Shown: positions 8,786-17,305 of the stretch, in pieces
How positions within the stretch are numbered: position 1 is the stretch's first letter
Layout: every line of letters begins with the position of its first letter
Origin: Faecalicatena_A orotica
GTDB lineage: Bacteria; Bacillota; Clostridia; Lachnospirales; Lachnospiraceae
NCBI RefSeq assembly: GCF_040545875.1
Contig: NZ_JBEPMR010000007.1
Direction: 5' to 3' (one strand)
Length of the DNA stretch: 64,000 nt
Made by a program: the position numbers and the translations under genes
Notes under the pieces: generated by a model
The model's database searches: none
What the model saw: only the letters and a program-made list of their open reading frames with translations
What the model was told of the DNA's origin: nothing

Positions 8786-10120
8786 TTACCTCACTGCATC
8801 TGCGGTATCCTGTATTTGTTTCAACGCCTCATCCACGTCCAGACCTGAACGCATAACCGAAACAACAGCCTCACCTATTTTATTATCCAGTTCAATATTT
8901 AATGTTGAACGGAGAACGGATGGATTTTGATTCAAGTCATCCAGTGCCTTCTGATAAGTCTTCTTTGCCTCCTCGGATTTCATATTGCCGACATCAATCG
9001 ATACAGATTTTGCTGCTGGGACACAGGCCATGTAATTCATCCATTCATTTGCTGCTTCTCCCTGAGTCCATTCTTCCAGAATCTTCATTGCTTCCTCTTT
9101 ATGTTCACATTCGTTGCTGATGGCATATCCGAATGAAGTATATTTCTGCATACAGGTTTCGGCGCCCTGCACATTGCGCATGGTAACAACACCCATCTCA
9201 TCATTTTCCGTAGGTGTCCCCTTTAGGGAAGTTCCCATCAGATAGTTGCCAAGGTACCATTCTCCTGTCAGATAAGCCGCACAGTTTCCATTCTTCAGAG
9301 CTTCATCACATCCCGGATAAGCATCCAGTCCGAAATTCTCTTCTGCCAGAATCCCATCATCATACATTCTCTGGAGCTGGTCAAATGCTTTTACGAAGGC
9401 ATCATCTGTAAAAGACGCTTTTCCTTCTACTGCATCCTGAACAATCCCCTGCTGATTATTTGTTGCAAGCCAGAGATAGAAATAACCCAGATTCACATCT
9501 TCTTTTGCTGCAAATGCTACTGGCAGTATAGATGAGTCTTTCTCTTTGATTTCCGCCGCAAATCTTGCCAGATCCTCATATTCCCCATTTGGCGGTTCGA
9601 CTCCCAGCTTATCGCAAATTGTTTTGTTGTAGAAAATATACCAGAGCCCTGTCACATCAGACGGCATCATCTTCAGTGTCCCGTCTGAGGACACACCGCG
9701 CAGGTCATCCAATATGCCGTCATTATATTGGTCCTCCCAGCCATCACCCAGCACATCCTTTGCCAGATCATCCAGTCCCATATAATAATCCTCAAAAGTC
9801 GCAATATGGTCTACATCCATCGCAACGATATCCGCAGCATCCCCCGCTGCCGAGTCTATCGTCAGTTTATCCCAGTAATCAAACCATTCCAGTATCTCCA
9901 CCTGTATCTCGATATCCGGATATTTTTCCTTCACCACAGGAAGCATCTTGTCATTCATCATCTGCAGCTCAGGCTGCCACCCCATAAAGGTCAGTTTGAT
10001 TTTCCCATCACCGCCTCCATCCTTCTGAGCCTTATCCCCGTCTGATTTTCCACATGCCGCGAGCCCTGTTACCAGCATAGCCGCGCACAATAAAACACTC
10101 AAAATCCTACACTTTTTCAT
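8786..10120 (-). CDS. Sugar ABC transporter substrate-binding lipoprotein, family 1
   Basis: A 444-residue extracellular solute-binding protein of the CUT1 family. It has a signal peptide with the lipobox 'VTGLAAC', then 'KIKLTFMGWQPELQMMND' at the start of the first lobe. Mid-protein 'GLWYIFYNKTICDKLGVEPP' and 'AAYLTGEWYLGNYL' are family signatures. A strong AAGGAGGAG site precedes the ATG. It lies 14 bases downstream of the GH29 fucosidase and upstream of the two permease genes, so the operon delivers a glycan that needs fucosidase and GH28-like enzymes inside the cell. Confidence 0.92.
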   Translation of the reverse strand: MKKCRILSVLLCAAMLVTGLAACGKSDGDKAQKDGGGDGKIKLTFMGWQPELQMMNDKMLPVVKEKYPDIEIQVEILEWFDYWDKLTIDSAAGDAADIVAMDVDHIATFEDYYMGLDDLAKDVLGDGWEDQYNDGILDDLRGVSSDGTLKMMPSDVTGLWYIFYNKTICDKLGVEPPNGEYEDLARFAAEIKEKDSSILPVAFAAKEDVNLGYFYLWLATNNQQGIVQDAVEGKASFTDDAFVKAFDQLQRMYDDGILAEENFGLDAYPGCDEALKNGNCAAYLTGEWYLGNYLMGTSLKGTPTENDEMGVVTMRNVQGAETCMQKYTSFGYAISNECEHKEEAMKILEEWTQGEAANEWMNYMACVPAAKSVSIDVGNMKSEEAKKTYQKALDDLNQNPSVLRSTLNIELDNKIGEAVVSVMRSGLDVDEALKQIQDTADAVR

Positions 10121-10134
10121 AAAATTCTCCTCCT

Positions 10135-11562
10135 TTACCAGTGCTTATCCAGTCCCATTACCTGAAGATCTGTTACCTTCAGTATTTTGGGCTTATTCTC
10201 CTCCGTTATAAGGCAGTATGGCTCCGGGCTGATCGAGAATGCATAAGCCTCTGACTCTTCCAGGTTTTCCGGCAGTATAATTTCAAGCTCATTCCCTTTC
10301 TGCCGCCATTCCAGTTCCCGGTTCGCTGCCACACCCCTGATTACCGTATTGTCCTTCGCATACAGATACGGTATACTCAGGTTTCCTGCCGGACGCTCAA
10401 GAGCAATCGCATAAACCGTATCCCCCTTTTTGGTATACCTGATGGGGATCTCGTCTTTTGTTGTTGTTCCAAAATGTACCCAGTGGCGTGTGCCATAGAT
10501 AGCCTCTCCGTTTTTCTTCAGCCATCTGCCGATTCCAAGCAGCCGGTTCTTTTGTATATCCGGTATTGTTCCGTCTGCTTTCGGTCCGACATTTAATAGC
10601 AGGTTGCCGTTCTTACTTACATTATCTACCAGAATGTGCACAAGTTCTTTCACACTGGCATAATCTTCTTCGCCTTCCATCTGGTTATAGCCAAATGACC
10701 GTCCGATCCCTCTCGTCGTTTCCCAGTAAAATTCAGGAATCCCATCCATGCTTGCATATTCCGGCGTCATATAGTCTCCAAGAAGCCGCTCATTATCAAC
10801 CTTTCCCCACCTGTCATTTACAAGTACCTGTGCCGGGTCCTTTGCCTGATTATAAAAGTAGGAAATCATCTCCTCGCTTCTCCATAGCTCTGCCGGAACC
10901 CTCTGTCTGGGCACCGCATACTCTGCATCCGGCCAGAACAGGTCCGGATGATATGTATCGATCAGTTCCTTTGCCTGCGCATGGATATAATCCGTATACG
11001 GAAAACTCGGATAATGTGAGTAATAGACATTAAAACACCATGTAAAATATAACCCGAGCTTCAGATCACGGCTTCTCATTGCCTCCGCAAATTCCCCGAC
11101 AAGATCCTTATGTGGTCCCATTTTGAATGCATTCCTGTCCGAATATTCCGTAGGCCACATAGCAAAATCGTCACTGTGTTTTGTAACCATGACTGAATAT
11201 TTTGCCCCTGCCTCCCTAAACAGGTCTGCCCATTCCTCTGCATGGTAATTTTCAGCCTGAAACATCGGTATAAAGTCATCGTAATGAAAATTGCTCCCAT
11301 ACGTCTCTACGTGGTGTTTCCAGAAAGGACTGTTCCTAAACCTCATACAATACAGGTAAATCTCTGCATACGGGTGAGTCCCATGCAGTTTCGTATACTG
11401 GTCGATCTGGCAGTCATTGGTCGGCGCCCATGCCGGCACAGAGTACACACCCCAGTGTACAAAAATACCAAACTTTGAATCCTTAAACCATTCCGAGGGC
11501 TCATGCTGCTTTAAAGATTCCCAATTCGCTTCATAACTCGTTTTCTTTTGTTTTTCTTCCAT
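10135..11562 (-). CDS. Alpha-L-fucosidase, GH29
   Basis: A 475-residue GH29 retaining fucosidase. Family marks in order are 'WFKDSKFGIFVHWGVYSVPA' (residues 21-40), 'YSVMVTKHSDDFAMW' at about 128-142, 'HPDLFWPDAEYA' with the likely nucleophile Asp at about 220, and 'SKNGNLLLNVGPKADG' at about 317-332. A shorter beta-sandwich domain closes the protein. There is no signal peptide, so it is cytoplasmic and acts on imported oligosaccharides. It is the first gene of the operon. Its promoter carries two copies of the LacI operator, so it should be induced when the divergent regulator binds its ligand. Confidence 0.93.
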   Translation of the reverse strand: MEEKQKKTSYEANWESLKQHEPSEWFKDSKFGIFVHWGVYSVPAWAPTNDCQIDQYTKLHGTHPYAEIYLYCMRFRNSPFWKHHVETYGSNFHYDDFIPMFQAENYHAEEWADLFREAGAKYSVMVTKHSDDFAMWPTEYSDRNAFKMGPHKDLVGEFAEAMRSRDLKLGLYFTWCFNVYYSHYPSFPYTDYIHAQAKELIDTYHPDLFWPDAEYAVPRQRVPAELWRSEEMISYFYNQAKDPAQVLVNDRWGKVDNERLLGDYMTPEYASMDGIPEFYWETTRGIGRSFGYNQMEGEEDYASVKELVHILVDNVSKNGNLLLNVGPKADGTIPDIQKNRLLGIGRWLKKNGEAIYGTRHWVHFGTTTKDEIPIRYTKKGDTVYAIALERPAGNLSIPYLYAKDNTVIRGVAANRELEWRQKGNELEIILPENLEESEAYAFSISPEPYCLITEENKPKILKVTDLQVMGLDKHW

Positions 11563-11585
11563 TCCTTTACCTCCTTTTTTATTTT

Positions 11586-11614
11586 AATATATATAATTTT
11601 AGTAAATTTGTCAA
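11586..11614 (-). promoter_or_regulatory. Sigma-A promoter of the fucosidase/ABC operon
   Basis: On the minus strand there is a TTGACA (11609-11614), a 17-base spacer, and TATATT (11586-11591). Operator copy 1 fills the spacer and copy 2 abuts the upstream side of the -35 box, so a bound repressor would block polymerase. Confidence 0.8.
11595..11609. promoter_or_regulatory. LacI-type operator, copy 1
   Basis: The 15-base site is AATTTTAGTAAATTT, centred on G11602, one of four copies of the AATTTTA(C/G)TAAAATT near-palindrome between the fucosidase and the LacI gene. It lies between the -35 and -10 boxes of the fucosidase promoter. Confidence 0.75.
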
Positions 11615-11618
11615 CACT

Positions 11619-11633
11619 AATTTTACTAAAATT
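11619..11633. promoter_or_regulatory. LacI-type operator, copy 2
   Basis: AATTTTACTAAAATT is a perfect palindrome around a single central base (11626). It is 24 bases from copy 1, a spacing that puts both on nearly the same helical face, and is just upstream of the fucosidase -35 box. Confidence 0.75.
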
Positions 11634-11710
11634 ATCATTCTTTCTGATCCAGTGGAAATATTCACCATTATTGAATTTATTATATTTTACATGTATTATA
11701 AACTATTACA

Positions 11711-11725
11711 CTTTTTACTAAAATT
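11711..11725. promoter_or_regulatory. LacI-type operator, copy 3
   Basis: CTTTTTACTAAAATT, centred at 11718, differs from the perfect site by two bases in one arm. It lies upstream of the -35 box of the regulator gene and could serve repression by looping between both promoters. Confidence 0.6.
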
Positions 11726-11745
11726 TAGATTTCCGAAAGAACCCA

Positions 11746-11774
11746 TTGAAAACCAGAAAATAGTATGTTAATAT
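11746..11774 (+). promoter_or_regulatory. Sigma-A promoter of the LacI gene
   Basis: TTGAAA (11746-11751), a 17-base spacer and TAATAT (11769-11774) give a well-formed promoter. The predicted transcript start is about 11781, so operator copy 4 lies immediately downstream. Confidence 0.7.
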
Positions 11775-11783
11775 AGCTTTATA

Positions 11784-11798
11784 GATTTTAGTAAAATG
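11784..11798. promoter_or_regulatory. LacI-type operator, copy 4
   Basis: GATTTTAGTAAAATG, centred at 11791, lies a few bases past the predicted transcript start of the LacI gene. This placement indicates self-repression. Confidence 0.7.
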
Positions 11799-11837
11799 CT
11801 TATCACCTTTGGGTATAAGCAAAAGGATGGTTATAAA

Positions 11838-12902
11838 ATGGCGGTTAAACTAAGTGATGTAGCCGAGAAGGCAGGCGTTTCCCTGACCACGGTTTCGAGA
11901 GTTATAAACTATGATAAAACAATGAACGTTTCAAAAGAAACAGAAGAAAAGATCTGGGAAAGTGTACGAGAACTCGGCTATAAGGTAAAAAAACGGAAAA
12001 CCAAGTCTCAGACTAATTCACGGACAAAGAATATCGGTTATATCGTAACCAAAGACGAGCATTCCTTTGACGACAGTTATTTTTCCGATATTATCAAGGG
12101 AATAGAGTCGGAATTGATTGCGCAGAAATGTAACTTAAGCTTTGCGCTTTCAGCAGAGGAATTTTCTGATTCCGCAGTGCGTGAAAAGGGAGAACCCTCC
12201 GCCTGTGACGGTGTTATTTTTATAGGTGATGTTCCCATAGAAATATACGAGTATTTTTATGAAAAACAGATTCCTGCTGTCGAGATGTTCCGGGGATATG
12301 GCAGATTCCAGAATGACAAGATATCCCTCAATTTTGAGAGTACTGTATACTCCATTATCCAGCGCCTGATTGATCTGGGACACAGCCAGATTGTTTACAT
12401 CGGAGATATCAGCGGTTACACACCTGATAAAATACGTATTCTGGAATATGAAGACCGCTTCCGCGGATATGCAATGGCCATGCTGGCCAACAACAGACAA
12501 TTGAACCCTTCCCTGCTGCTCAATATTAATTGGGATATGGAGAACGCCTACATGGAAATGAAAAAGTTATTAACCTCCACCGCTGATATTACAGCAGTGT
12601 TTGCGGCGAATGACAGAATGGCTATCGGCGCCATGAGAGCAATCCAGGAACTCGGATACTCTATTCCTGAGGATATATCGATCATTGGGTGTGATAATAT
12701 AGAATTTTCACAATATGTGAACCCCCCCCTAACAACCATCTCCTACCCCCGTGAGGAACTCGGTCAGGAGGCCGTCCGGATCCTGCTGGATAAACTGCAT
12801 TTAAAAAGTCCTGTAGATAATCCTTGTATCCGAAACGTCATATTCTCCACACATATTGTTGAACGCAAAACAATTGCACCTCAAACCCTGAGCATCGTTT
12901 AG
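11838..12902 (+). CDS. LacI-family transcription regulator
   Basis: A repressor of 354 residues with the family helix-turn-helix at the very N-terminus ('KLSDVAEKAGVSLTTVSRVI', residues 3-22) and a hinge at about 50-60. A periplasmic-binding-protein-like sugar-sensing core follows, with 'TAVFAANDRMAIGAMRAIQE' at about 250 and 'ISIIGCDNIEFSQYVNPP'. The longer frame starting at 11796 would begin inside operator copy 4; the ATG at 11838 has AAGGA upstream and puts the HTH at the usual place. It faces the GH29/ABC/GH28 operon and very probably controls it and itself through the four operators between them. Confidence 0.92.
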   Translation: MAVKLSDVAEKAGVSLTTVSRVINYDKTMNVSKETEEKIWESVRELGYKVKKRKTKSQTNSRTKNIGYIVTKDEHSFDDSYFSDIIKGIESELIAQKCNLSFALSAEEFSDSAVREKGEPSACDGVIFIGDVPIEIYEYFYEKQIPAVEMFRGYGRFQNDKISLNFESTVYSIIQRLIDLGHSQIVYIGDISGYTPDKIRILEYEDRFRGYAMAMLANNRQLNPSLLLNINWDMENAYMEMKKLLTSTADITAVFAANDRMAIGAMRAIQELGYSIPEDISIIGCDNIEFSQYVNPPLTTISYPREELGQEAVRILLDKLHLKSPVDNPCIRNVIFSTHIVERKTIAPQTLSIV

Positions 12903-12948
12903 GATTCTCCTCAGTGCAAGGGTTCTCACTACAAGTCGGATGAGCCCA

Positions 12949-13235
12949 GCCTGCAGGGGAAGGGGGGCGGAGGGCAGCGGGAGTATCTAACCTGTTTGAA
13001 ATGCATAGAGCAGGCTTAGCAGCAGTTAGTGAAAATACGCAAAACCAGCCGGAGAAAAGTTAATTCCGAATTAACTTTTCAGTACGCCTGAGCCGTCTAA
13101 TCATCAGATTAGGCGGTGAATGCGTACGGTTCCGGCTGATTTTGCGTATTCTCTCTTATTGCTGTTTAGCATAGCGGGCAGTCATTCAAACAGGTCAGAT
13201 ACTCCCGTCATCCTCCGTCCCCTTCCCCGGCAGGC
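12949..13235 (+). repeat. Large palindromic structured element, copy 1
   Basis: Almost all of this 287-base stretch folds on itself. The outer arms are 12949-13000 with 13178-13235, and the middle arms are 13014-13052 with 13132-13170 (GCAAAACCAGCCGG against CCGGCTGATTTTGC). Two hairpins sit at the tip: 13054-13080 (12 pairs, 3-base loop) and 13097-13112 (CTAATC, loop ATCA, GATTAG). CGCCTGAG (13085-13092) and TGAATGCG (13117-13124) flank the second hairpin. A further small hairpin (GGG..CTCA with TGAG.CCC) precedes it at about 12920-12946. The outer arms share little sequence with the other copies but still pair. It fills the gap between the convergent LacI and ThuA genes. Confidence 0.8.
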
Positions 13236-13246
13236 GCCCTCCTCCA

Positions 13247-14125
13247 CTAAATTCCTTCTGTCAGTTCTGCCATTTTTGCCAGTGAAATATTATCATAGTA
13301 CGGCCACACGGCAAATCTTTTTTCTTCCTGTATATCCGGATATGGAATGGTAACCTCCCCGCAGCACGCCCACTCGCATCCGCGTGCAAATATGGAGACG
13401 AATTCCGGTCTGCGTATGGTATCTATTCCGTGGCCGATAAACGGGACGAAAACACGTCCCTTTCCATATGTATTTTTCCAGATCACCGGGTGATCCTTGT
13501 TCAGATTCTCCAGCTTTGAAAAATCGATATTCTGATAGTCTTTCGCCAGATGTTTCTGCATCCGGTTCAGGTCGTAGTCCTCCTCACCGTCATAAACAGT
13601 AGCAAGGATATCCACCTGATTCCCCTCAAGCCATTTGATATTTACAAATAAGTCATCCTGTGCAGTATACCAGTAATCGGGTACATCCTCACAAATGGGA
13701 TCGCCCTTTACGGTGTCTACTCTAAATGACAGCTTAGGGTTTTTACGTCCTCCATTGGTAAACTTAAAAGCGCCGCCTATCATCTTCACAAATTCATCAG
13801 GGAATTCCTCTTCCTGTGCTATCGCGGATGAATGATAGATAATGATTCCGCCTCCGTCTGCTACAAACTTACATAGAGTTTCTACTGCGGTATCTCCCAA
13901 CGGGATATACGGAGCCTTTACGTCAGCTTTCCCATCATAATTGAACAGAACAGCGTCATAGCCTTTTAATGTTTCTGCTGTCGCGCCTCTGAATTCTTCT
14001 GTAATCTTTACCTGGAATCTGCCTGTTGACTCCAAAGTCCTTTTCAGCATTCTGTTGGTTTTAGGGTCATGCTCCGAGGTTACAATTCCTGTAACAATCA
14101 AAATTTGATACATCGTTTTACTCAT
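13247..14125 (-). CDS. ThuA-domain protein
   Basis: A 292-residue protein of the ThuA family, a glutamine-amidotransferase-like fold found with sugar catabolic genes. It begins 'YQILIVTGIVTSEHD' and has 'YDAVLFNYDGKA', 'GGGIIIYHSSAIAQ' at about residues 96-109 (in place of the amidotransferase nucleophile region), and 'YGKGRVFVPFIGHGIDT' near 235. There is no signal peptide. Family members near Gfo/Idh/MocA genes are thought to act on keto-sugars or as hydrolases, but the reaction is not established. It is the last gene after a TIM-barrel isomerase and a Gfo/Idh gene. A related protein is encoded at 30446-31276 beside the second thiolase. Confidence 0.85.
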   Translation of the reverse strand: MSKTMYQILIVTGIVTSEHDPKTNRMLKRTLESTGRFQVKITEEFRGATAETLKGYDAVLFNYDGKADVKAPYIPLGDTAVETLCKFVADGGGIIIYHSSAIAQEEEFPDEFVKMIGGAFKFTNGGRKNPKLSFRVDTVKGDPICEDVPDYWYTAQDDLFVNIKWLEGNQVDILATVYDGEEDYDLNRMQKHLAKDYQNIDFSKLENLNKDHPVIWKNTYGKGRVFVPFIGHGIDTIRRPEFVSIFARGCEWACCGEVTIPYPDIQEEKRFAVWPYYDNISLAKMAELTEGI

Positions 14126-14155
14126 GGCTGCTCCTTTTTGTTTTCAGAAATTTGT

Positions 14156-14184
14156 AAGGTCTGCGCAGTAAATACGCAGACCTT
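14156..14184. other. Hairpin between the Gfo/Idh and ThuA genes
   Basis: A perfect 10-base stem (AAGGTCTGCG with CGCAGACCTT) and a 9-base loop. No T-run follows on the minus strand, so it may be an mRNA processing or stability element rather than a full terminator. Confidence 0.45.
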
Positions 14185-14207
14185 CCTGTACTGTTGTTAC
14201 TGTTACA

Positions 14208-15356
14208 TTATACTTCTGTCCATACGGCGTCATTTTTACTGCTTTTCACACAAGCCTGAATAAACTTAACGCCTTCAATTCCATCATCTATAGACGGGAA
14301 ATCATAGTCATAACCGCTCAGTTCCTCACCGTTTTTCAACTTCAGGATACTGGAAATCCAGACTCTGTAAATATTAGCAAATGCTACGTACAATCCTTCC
14401 GGGTGGCCGGACGGAATTCTGCTGACTTCGGCTGTGCGCTCTGTGACATATCCCATACCACGGTTGTAAATCTGTGTCGGCTGTCCTTTCAGGGTCACAT
14501 AAAGAATATTCGGATTCTCCTGAACCCATTCGATTGCACCCTTTGTCCCGAAAATTCTCACTACAAGGCCGTTCATATGACCTACGCATACCTGTGATGA
14601 ACAGAATACACCATGTGCACCATTTTCAAACTCAACAAGAATGTTTGCATTCAGGTCCAGCGGCTGTCCCCAGTAATCCAGTTTTGCCGCAACTCTCTTT
14701 AACTTTAATCCGGTCATATAGCTTACTGTATTTTCGATATGTGTTCCAATATCACCCACACAGTTTGAAATACCTGCCACGGCAGGATCTTTTCTCCATG
14801 AAGAAAGCTTTACCATCACCTGGTCTCCGGCACCGATATCATCAACCAGATATTCCTGAAGGTATTCTGCGTTTACATTGATCACGTCACCGATGTATCC
14901 GCTTGTAATCAATTCTCTCGCTTCCTTCACCATTGCATTGCCTGAGTAAGAATAGTTCACACAGAACAGAAGGTTTTTCTCTTCCGCAATTTTTTTCAGT
15001 TCTTCTGCCTGTCCGATCTCAAAACAAAGAGGTTTTTCGCAGAGTACGTGGATTCCATTCTCAAGGAATGCTTTTGCTGCTTCATAATGAACATCATTCG
15101 GAGCCGTTATCGTCACGAAGTCGATTCCGTCTTCCCGCGAGCCTTCTTTTTCAGCCATCTCATGAAAATTCTTATAAGTACGTTCATCATCTACCTGATA
15201 AAACTCTGCACATTCTTTATTCTTAGCCTCATTCTGGCTGAAGCATCCAGCCTTTAAAAAGGCTCTCCCGTCAAAATCAACACCGACTCTGTGCACGCCC
15301 CCTATAAAAGCTGTGAGGCTGCCTCCTACCATTCCATAGCTTAATGTTTTCTTCAT
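14208..15356 (-). CDS. Gfo/Idh/MocA-family NAD(P)-dependent oxidoreductase
   Basis: A 382-residue sugar dehydrogenase-type protein. The N-terminal Rossmann region is unusual, 'GMVGGSLTAFIGGVHR', rather than a strict GxGxxG. The 'HVLCEKPLCFE' motif with the conserved Lys-Pro is at about residues 95-105, and 'GISNCVGDIGTHIENT' holds the conserved His of the C-terminal domain at about 200. Such enzymes oxidise or reduce sugar hydroxyls, often at C3, with tightly used NAD. Start ATG has GAAGGAGG upstream. It lies between a TIM-barrel isomerase-like gene (18 bases upstream) and a ThuA gene, a set seen in keto-sugar pathways. Confidence 0.88.
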   Translation of the reverse strand: MKKTLSYGMVGGSLTAFIGGVHRVGVDFDGRAFLKAGCFSQNEAKNKECAEFYQVDDERTYKNFHEMAEKEGSREDGIDFVTITAPNDVHYEAAKAFLENGIHVLCEKPLCFEIGQAEELKKIAEEKNLLFCVNYSYSGNAMVKEARELITSGYIGDVINVNAEYLQEYLVDDIGAGDQVMVKLSSWRKDPAVAGISNCVGDIGTHIENTVSYMTGLKLKRVAAKLDYWGQPLDLNANILVEFENGAHGVFCSSQVCVGHMNGLVVRIFGTKGAIEWVQENPNILYVTLKGQPTQIYNRGMGYVTERTAEVSRIPSGHPEGLYVAFANIYRVWISSILKLKNGEELSGYDYDFPSIDDGIEGVKFIQACVKSSKNDAVWTEV

Positions 15357-15374
15357 CCTTAACCTCCTTCACCG

Positions 15375-16367
15375 CTATTTATTAGCAATCGCTGCATCGA
15401 AAGCAACATCTGAAGGTGCAAAATCTACTTTCCGGACAAACTCCGCTGCTTCTGTAGCACCATAAACTCTTTCCATACCTGAGTCTTCCCACTCTACAGA
15501 AAGCGGTCCCTGATAGTTATATGCGTTAAGCACACGTATAATATCTTCGAAGTTTACATCTCCATGACCTAAAGAACGGAAATTCCATCCTCTGCGCAGA
15601 TCGCCGAAGTCGATGTGGGAACCAAGCAGTCCGCTCTTGCCGTCTAATGTAACGGCTGCATCCTTCATATGTACATGATATACACGGTCAATAAAATCAT
15701 TTAAGAATACATGTGGTGTAACGCCCTGCCAGATCAAGTGGCTCGGATCGAAATTGATTCCGAATTCCGGACAGTCAGCGAATTTCTCCAGTAATCTCTT
15801 TGTTGAATAATAATCAAATGCAATTTCTCCCGGATGTACCTCGAGCGCAAACTTCACATCATACTTCTTACACTCATCCATGATAGGTTTCCATAAATCA
15901 TAGATTTCCTGATATCCGTCCTCGATCATCTTTTCAGTTGTCTGTGGGAAAGAGTAAAGATATTTCCAGATTGGTGATCCCACAAATCCCGTGATAATAT
16001 GAACGCCCATCATCTTAGCTACTTTCGGTGCATTAAGCATCGTCTTAACTGCCCATGCACGAATCTCATCCGGTTTTCCGGCCAGCTCGGCCGGTGCAAA
16101 ATTATCAAGTCTCGGATCATCATAATCTCCGACGCACTGTCCTATTGTATGAACAGCGATTGCCTTGCAGATAAGTCCGTTTTCCTTCAATGTGTTTAAA
16201 ATCCATTCCACATAGTCCGGGTCTTCCACTGCACGGTTAATGTCAATATGACTTCCCCAACATGCAATCTCTAATCCGTCATATCCCATCTTCTTTGCTA
16301 ACACACACATCTCTTCAAAAGGGATATCCGCCCACTGTGCCGTCATCAACGTAACCGGTCTTGCCAT
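15375..16367 (-). CDS. Sugar phosphate isomerase/epimerase-family TIM-barrel protein
   Basis: A 330-residue xylose-isomerase-like TIM barrel (AP endonuclease 2 superfamily). The expected metal ligands are all visible: Glu in 'FALEVHPGEIAF' (about 162), Asp in 'INFDPSHLIW' (about 198), His in 'VYHVHMKDAAV' (about 223) and Glu in 'LSVEWEDSGMER' (about 285). It begins 'LMTAQWADIPFEEMC'. Members act as epimerases, dehydratases or, with a Gfo/Idh partner, as lyases on 3-keto-glycosides. The gene has GGAGG upstream and is followed 18 bases later by the Gfo/Idh gene. It is separated from the OB-fold gene by palindromic element copy 2. Confidence 0.88.
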   Translation of the reverse strand: MARPVTLMTAQWADIPFEEMCVLAKKMGYDGLEIACWGSHIDINRAVEDPDYVEWILNTLKENGLICKAIAVHTIGQCVGDYDDPRLDNFAPAELAGKPDEIRAWAVKTMLNAPKVAKMMGVHIITGFVGSPIWKYLYSFPQTTEKMIEDGYQEIYDLWKPIMDECKKYDVKFALEVHPGEIAFDYYSTKRLLEKFADCPEFGINFDPSHLIWQGVTPHVFLNDFIDRVYHVHMKDAAVTLDGKSGLLGSHIDFGDLRRGWNFRSLGHGDVNFEDIIRVLNAYNYQGPLSVEWEDSGMERVYGATEAAEFVRKVDFAPSDVAFDAAIANK

Positions 16368-16555
16368 AACATTTTACCTCCATTTTATAATATTTAATTA
16401 ATTGCAACATAATACGTTTTTTTATATCAATACATTTTATTAAAGGATCATTTAAATAGCCTTCTATACAATCCGCATAGCCAATACACATCCACTGCGC
16501 TTGAGCTTAAGGGTTCCTCCAGAGAACAAGACTTTCCTGCTGACTGGAGGAACCA

Positions 16556-16847
16556 GCCTGCCGTGGAAGTTGACGGGGCGCGTAAGGATGGCATATATCC
16601 TATGGCAAATGCTTTTAGTAAGCTTTAGCAGCAGTTAGAGGAAACACGCACAATCTGCCGGACAAAAGTTAATTTCCAAATTAACTTTTGAATACGCCTG
16701 AGCCGCCTAATCATCAGATTAGGCGGTGAATGCGTATGGTGCCGGCAGATTGTGCGTGTTTCCTCTTACTGCTGCTTAGCATAACGGTCAGCATTTTCCA
16801 TAGGATATATGCCGCCCTCACGCACCCCGTCAACCTCCACGGCAGGC
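16556..16847 (+). repeat. Large palindromic structured element, copy 2
   Basis: A 292-base near-perfect palindrome inside the gap between the OB-fold gene and the TIM-barrel gene, which lie on the same (minus) strand. Outer arms pair end to end (GCCTGCCGTGG with CCACGGCAGGC; GGCATATATCC with GGATATATGCC). Middle arms contain TTAGCAGCAGTTAGAGGA and its complement. The tip carries a hairpin at 16663-16690 (13 perfect pairs), CGCCTGAG (16695-16702), a hairpin at 16705-16724 with loop ATCA, and TGAATGCG (16727-16734). A preceding hairpin (GGTTCCTCC with GGAGGAACC, 16512-16553) contains GACTTTCCTGC. AGAGAACAAG at 16521-16530 can also pair with CTTGTTCTCT at 16872-16881. Confidence 0.8.
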
Positions 16848-16879
16848 GTCCCCACCCGTTCACAAGTCCCCCTTGTTCT

Positions 16880-17293
16880 CTACCCCTCTTCTACTTCGTC
16901 CAGCTCAAAAAATACGACTGTCACTCCATCCTTCTCTACAAAAAGCGGATGTACCGGCAAAGGCAGCAGCGGTCTTAATTTCTTTGCTTTTTTCTTGCTT
17001 ATGCCGAAAACCGTAGCATTAAACATAACCCCTTCTTCCAATTCGATAAGTCCATACCCATATGTACCAAGGCTGGCATTCCAGGGGTCTGCATTTAGAG
17101 TGGACGGTAAAATCATACTGTGGAATTTTCCCTTCCCGGATAGTTCCACCCATTCCGTTTCATGATATCCACATGTATTACATGCATATCTCGGCGGATA
17201 CTCGATTGCACCGCACTCTTTGCATTTACGTCCGTAAAGCTTATGTTCCGCTAAACCCTGATAGAATTTTTCTACAATTTTTTCTATTTTCAA
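16880..17293 (-). CDS. Zn-ribbon OB-fold protein (DUF35), thiolase partner
   Basis: A 137-residue acyl-CoA-associated OB-fold protein. An N-terminal helix (residues 1-18) is followed by a rubredoxin-like zinc ribbon with Cys pairs 'CKECG' at 24 and 'CNTCG' at 38, then an OB-fold ('GKGKFHSMILPSTLNAD' onward). DUF35 proteins form complexes with thiolase-like enzymes and help bind or position CoA thioesters. The start is a TTG preceded by GGGGGG seven bases upstream. It lies 12 bases after the thiolase gene, so the two are expected to form one complex. A second, related thiolase/DUF35 pair lies at 31.3-33.0 kb. Confidence 0.9.
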   Translation of the reverse strand: MKIEKIVEKFYQGLAEHKLYGRKCKECGAIEYPPRYACNTCGYHETEWVELSGKGKFHSMILPSTLNADPWNASLGTYGYGLIELEEGVMFNATVFGISKKKAKKLRPLLPLPVHPLFVEKDGVTVVFFELDEVEEG

Positions 17294-17305
17294 CGTCTTT
17301 CCCCC

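Noticed and set aside
11796..11837. The upstream ATG of the LacI frame
   Set aside because: It overlaps operator copy 4 and lies too close to the predicted transcript start; the ATG at 11838 gives the family N-terminus.
13120..13353. Small open frames with similar starts (MRTVPADFA.., MRMVPADCA.., MRAVPPDFA..) in three palindromic elements
   Set aside because: The likeness follows from the conserved DNA core of the element. The frames lack ribosome sites and diverge as soon as the arms do, so I treat them as non-coding.
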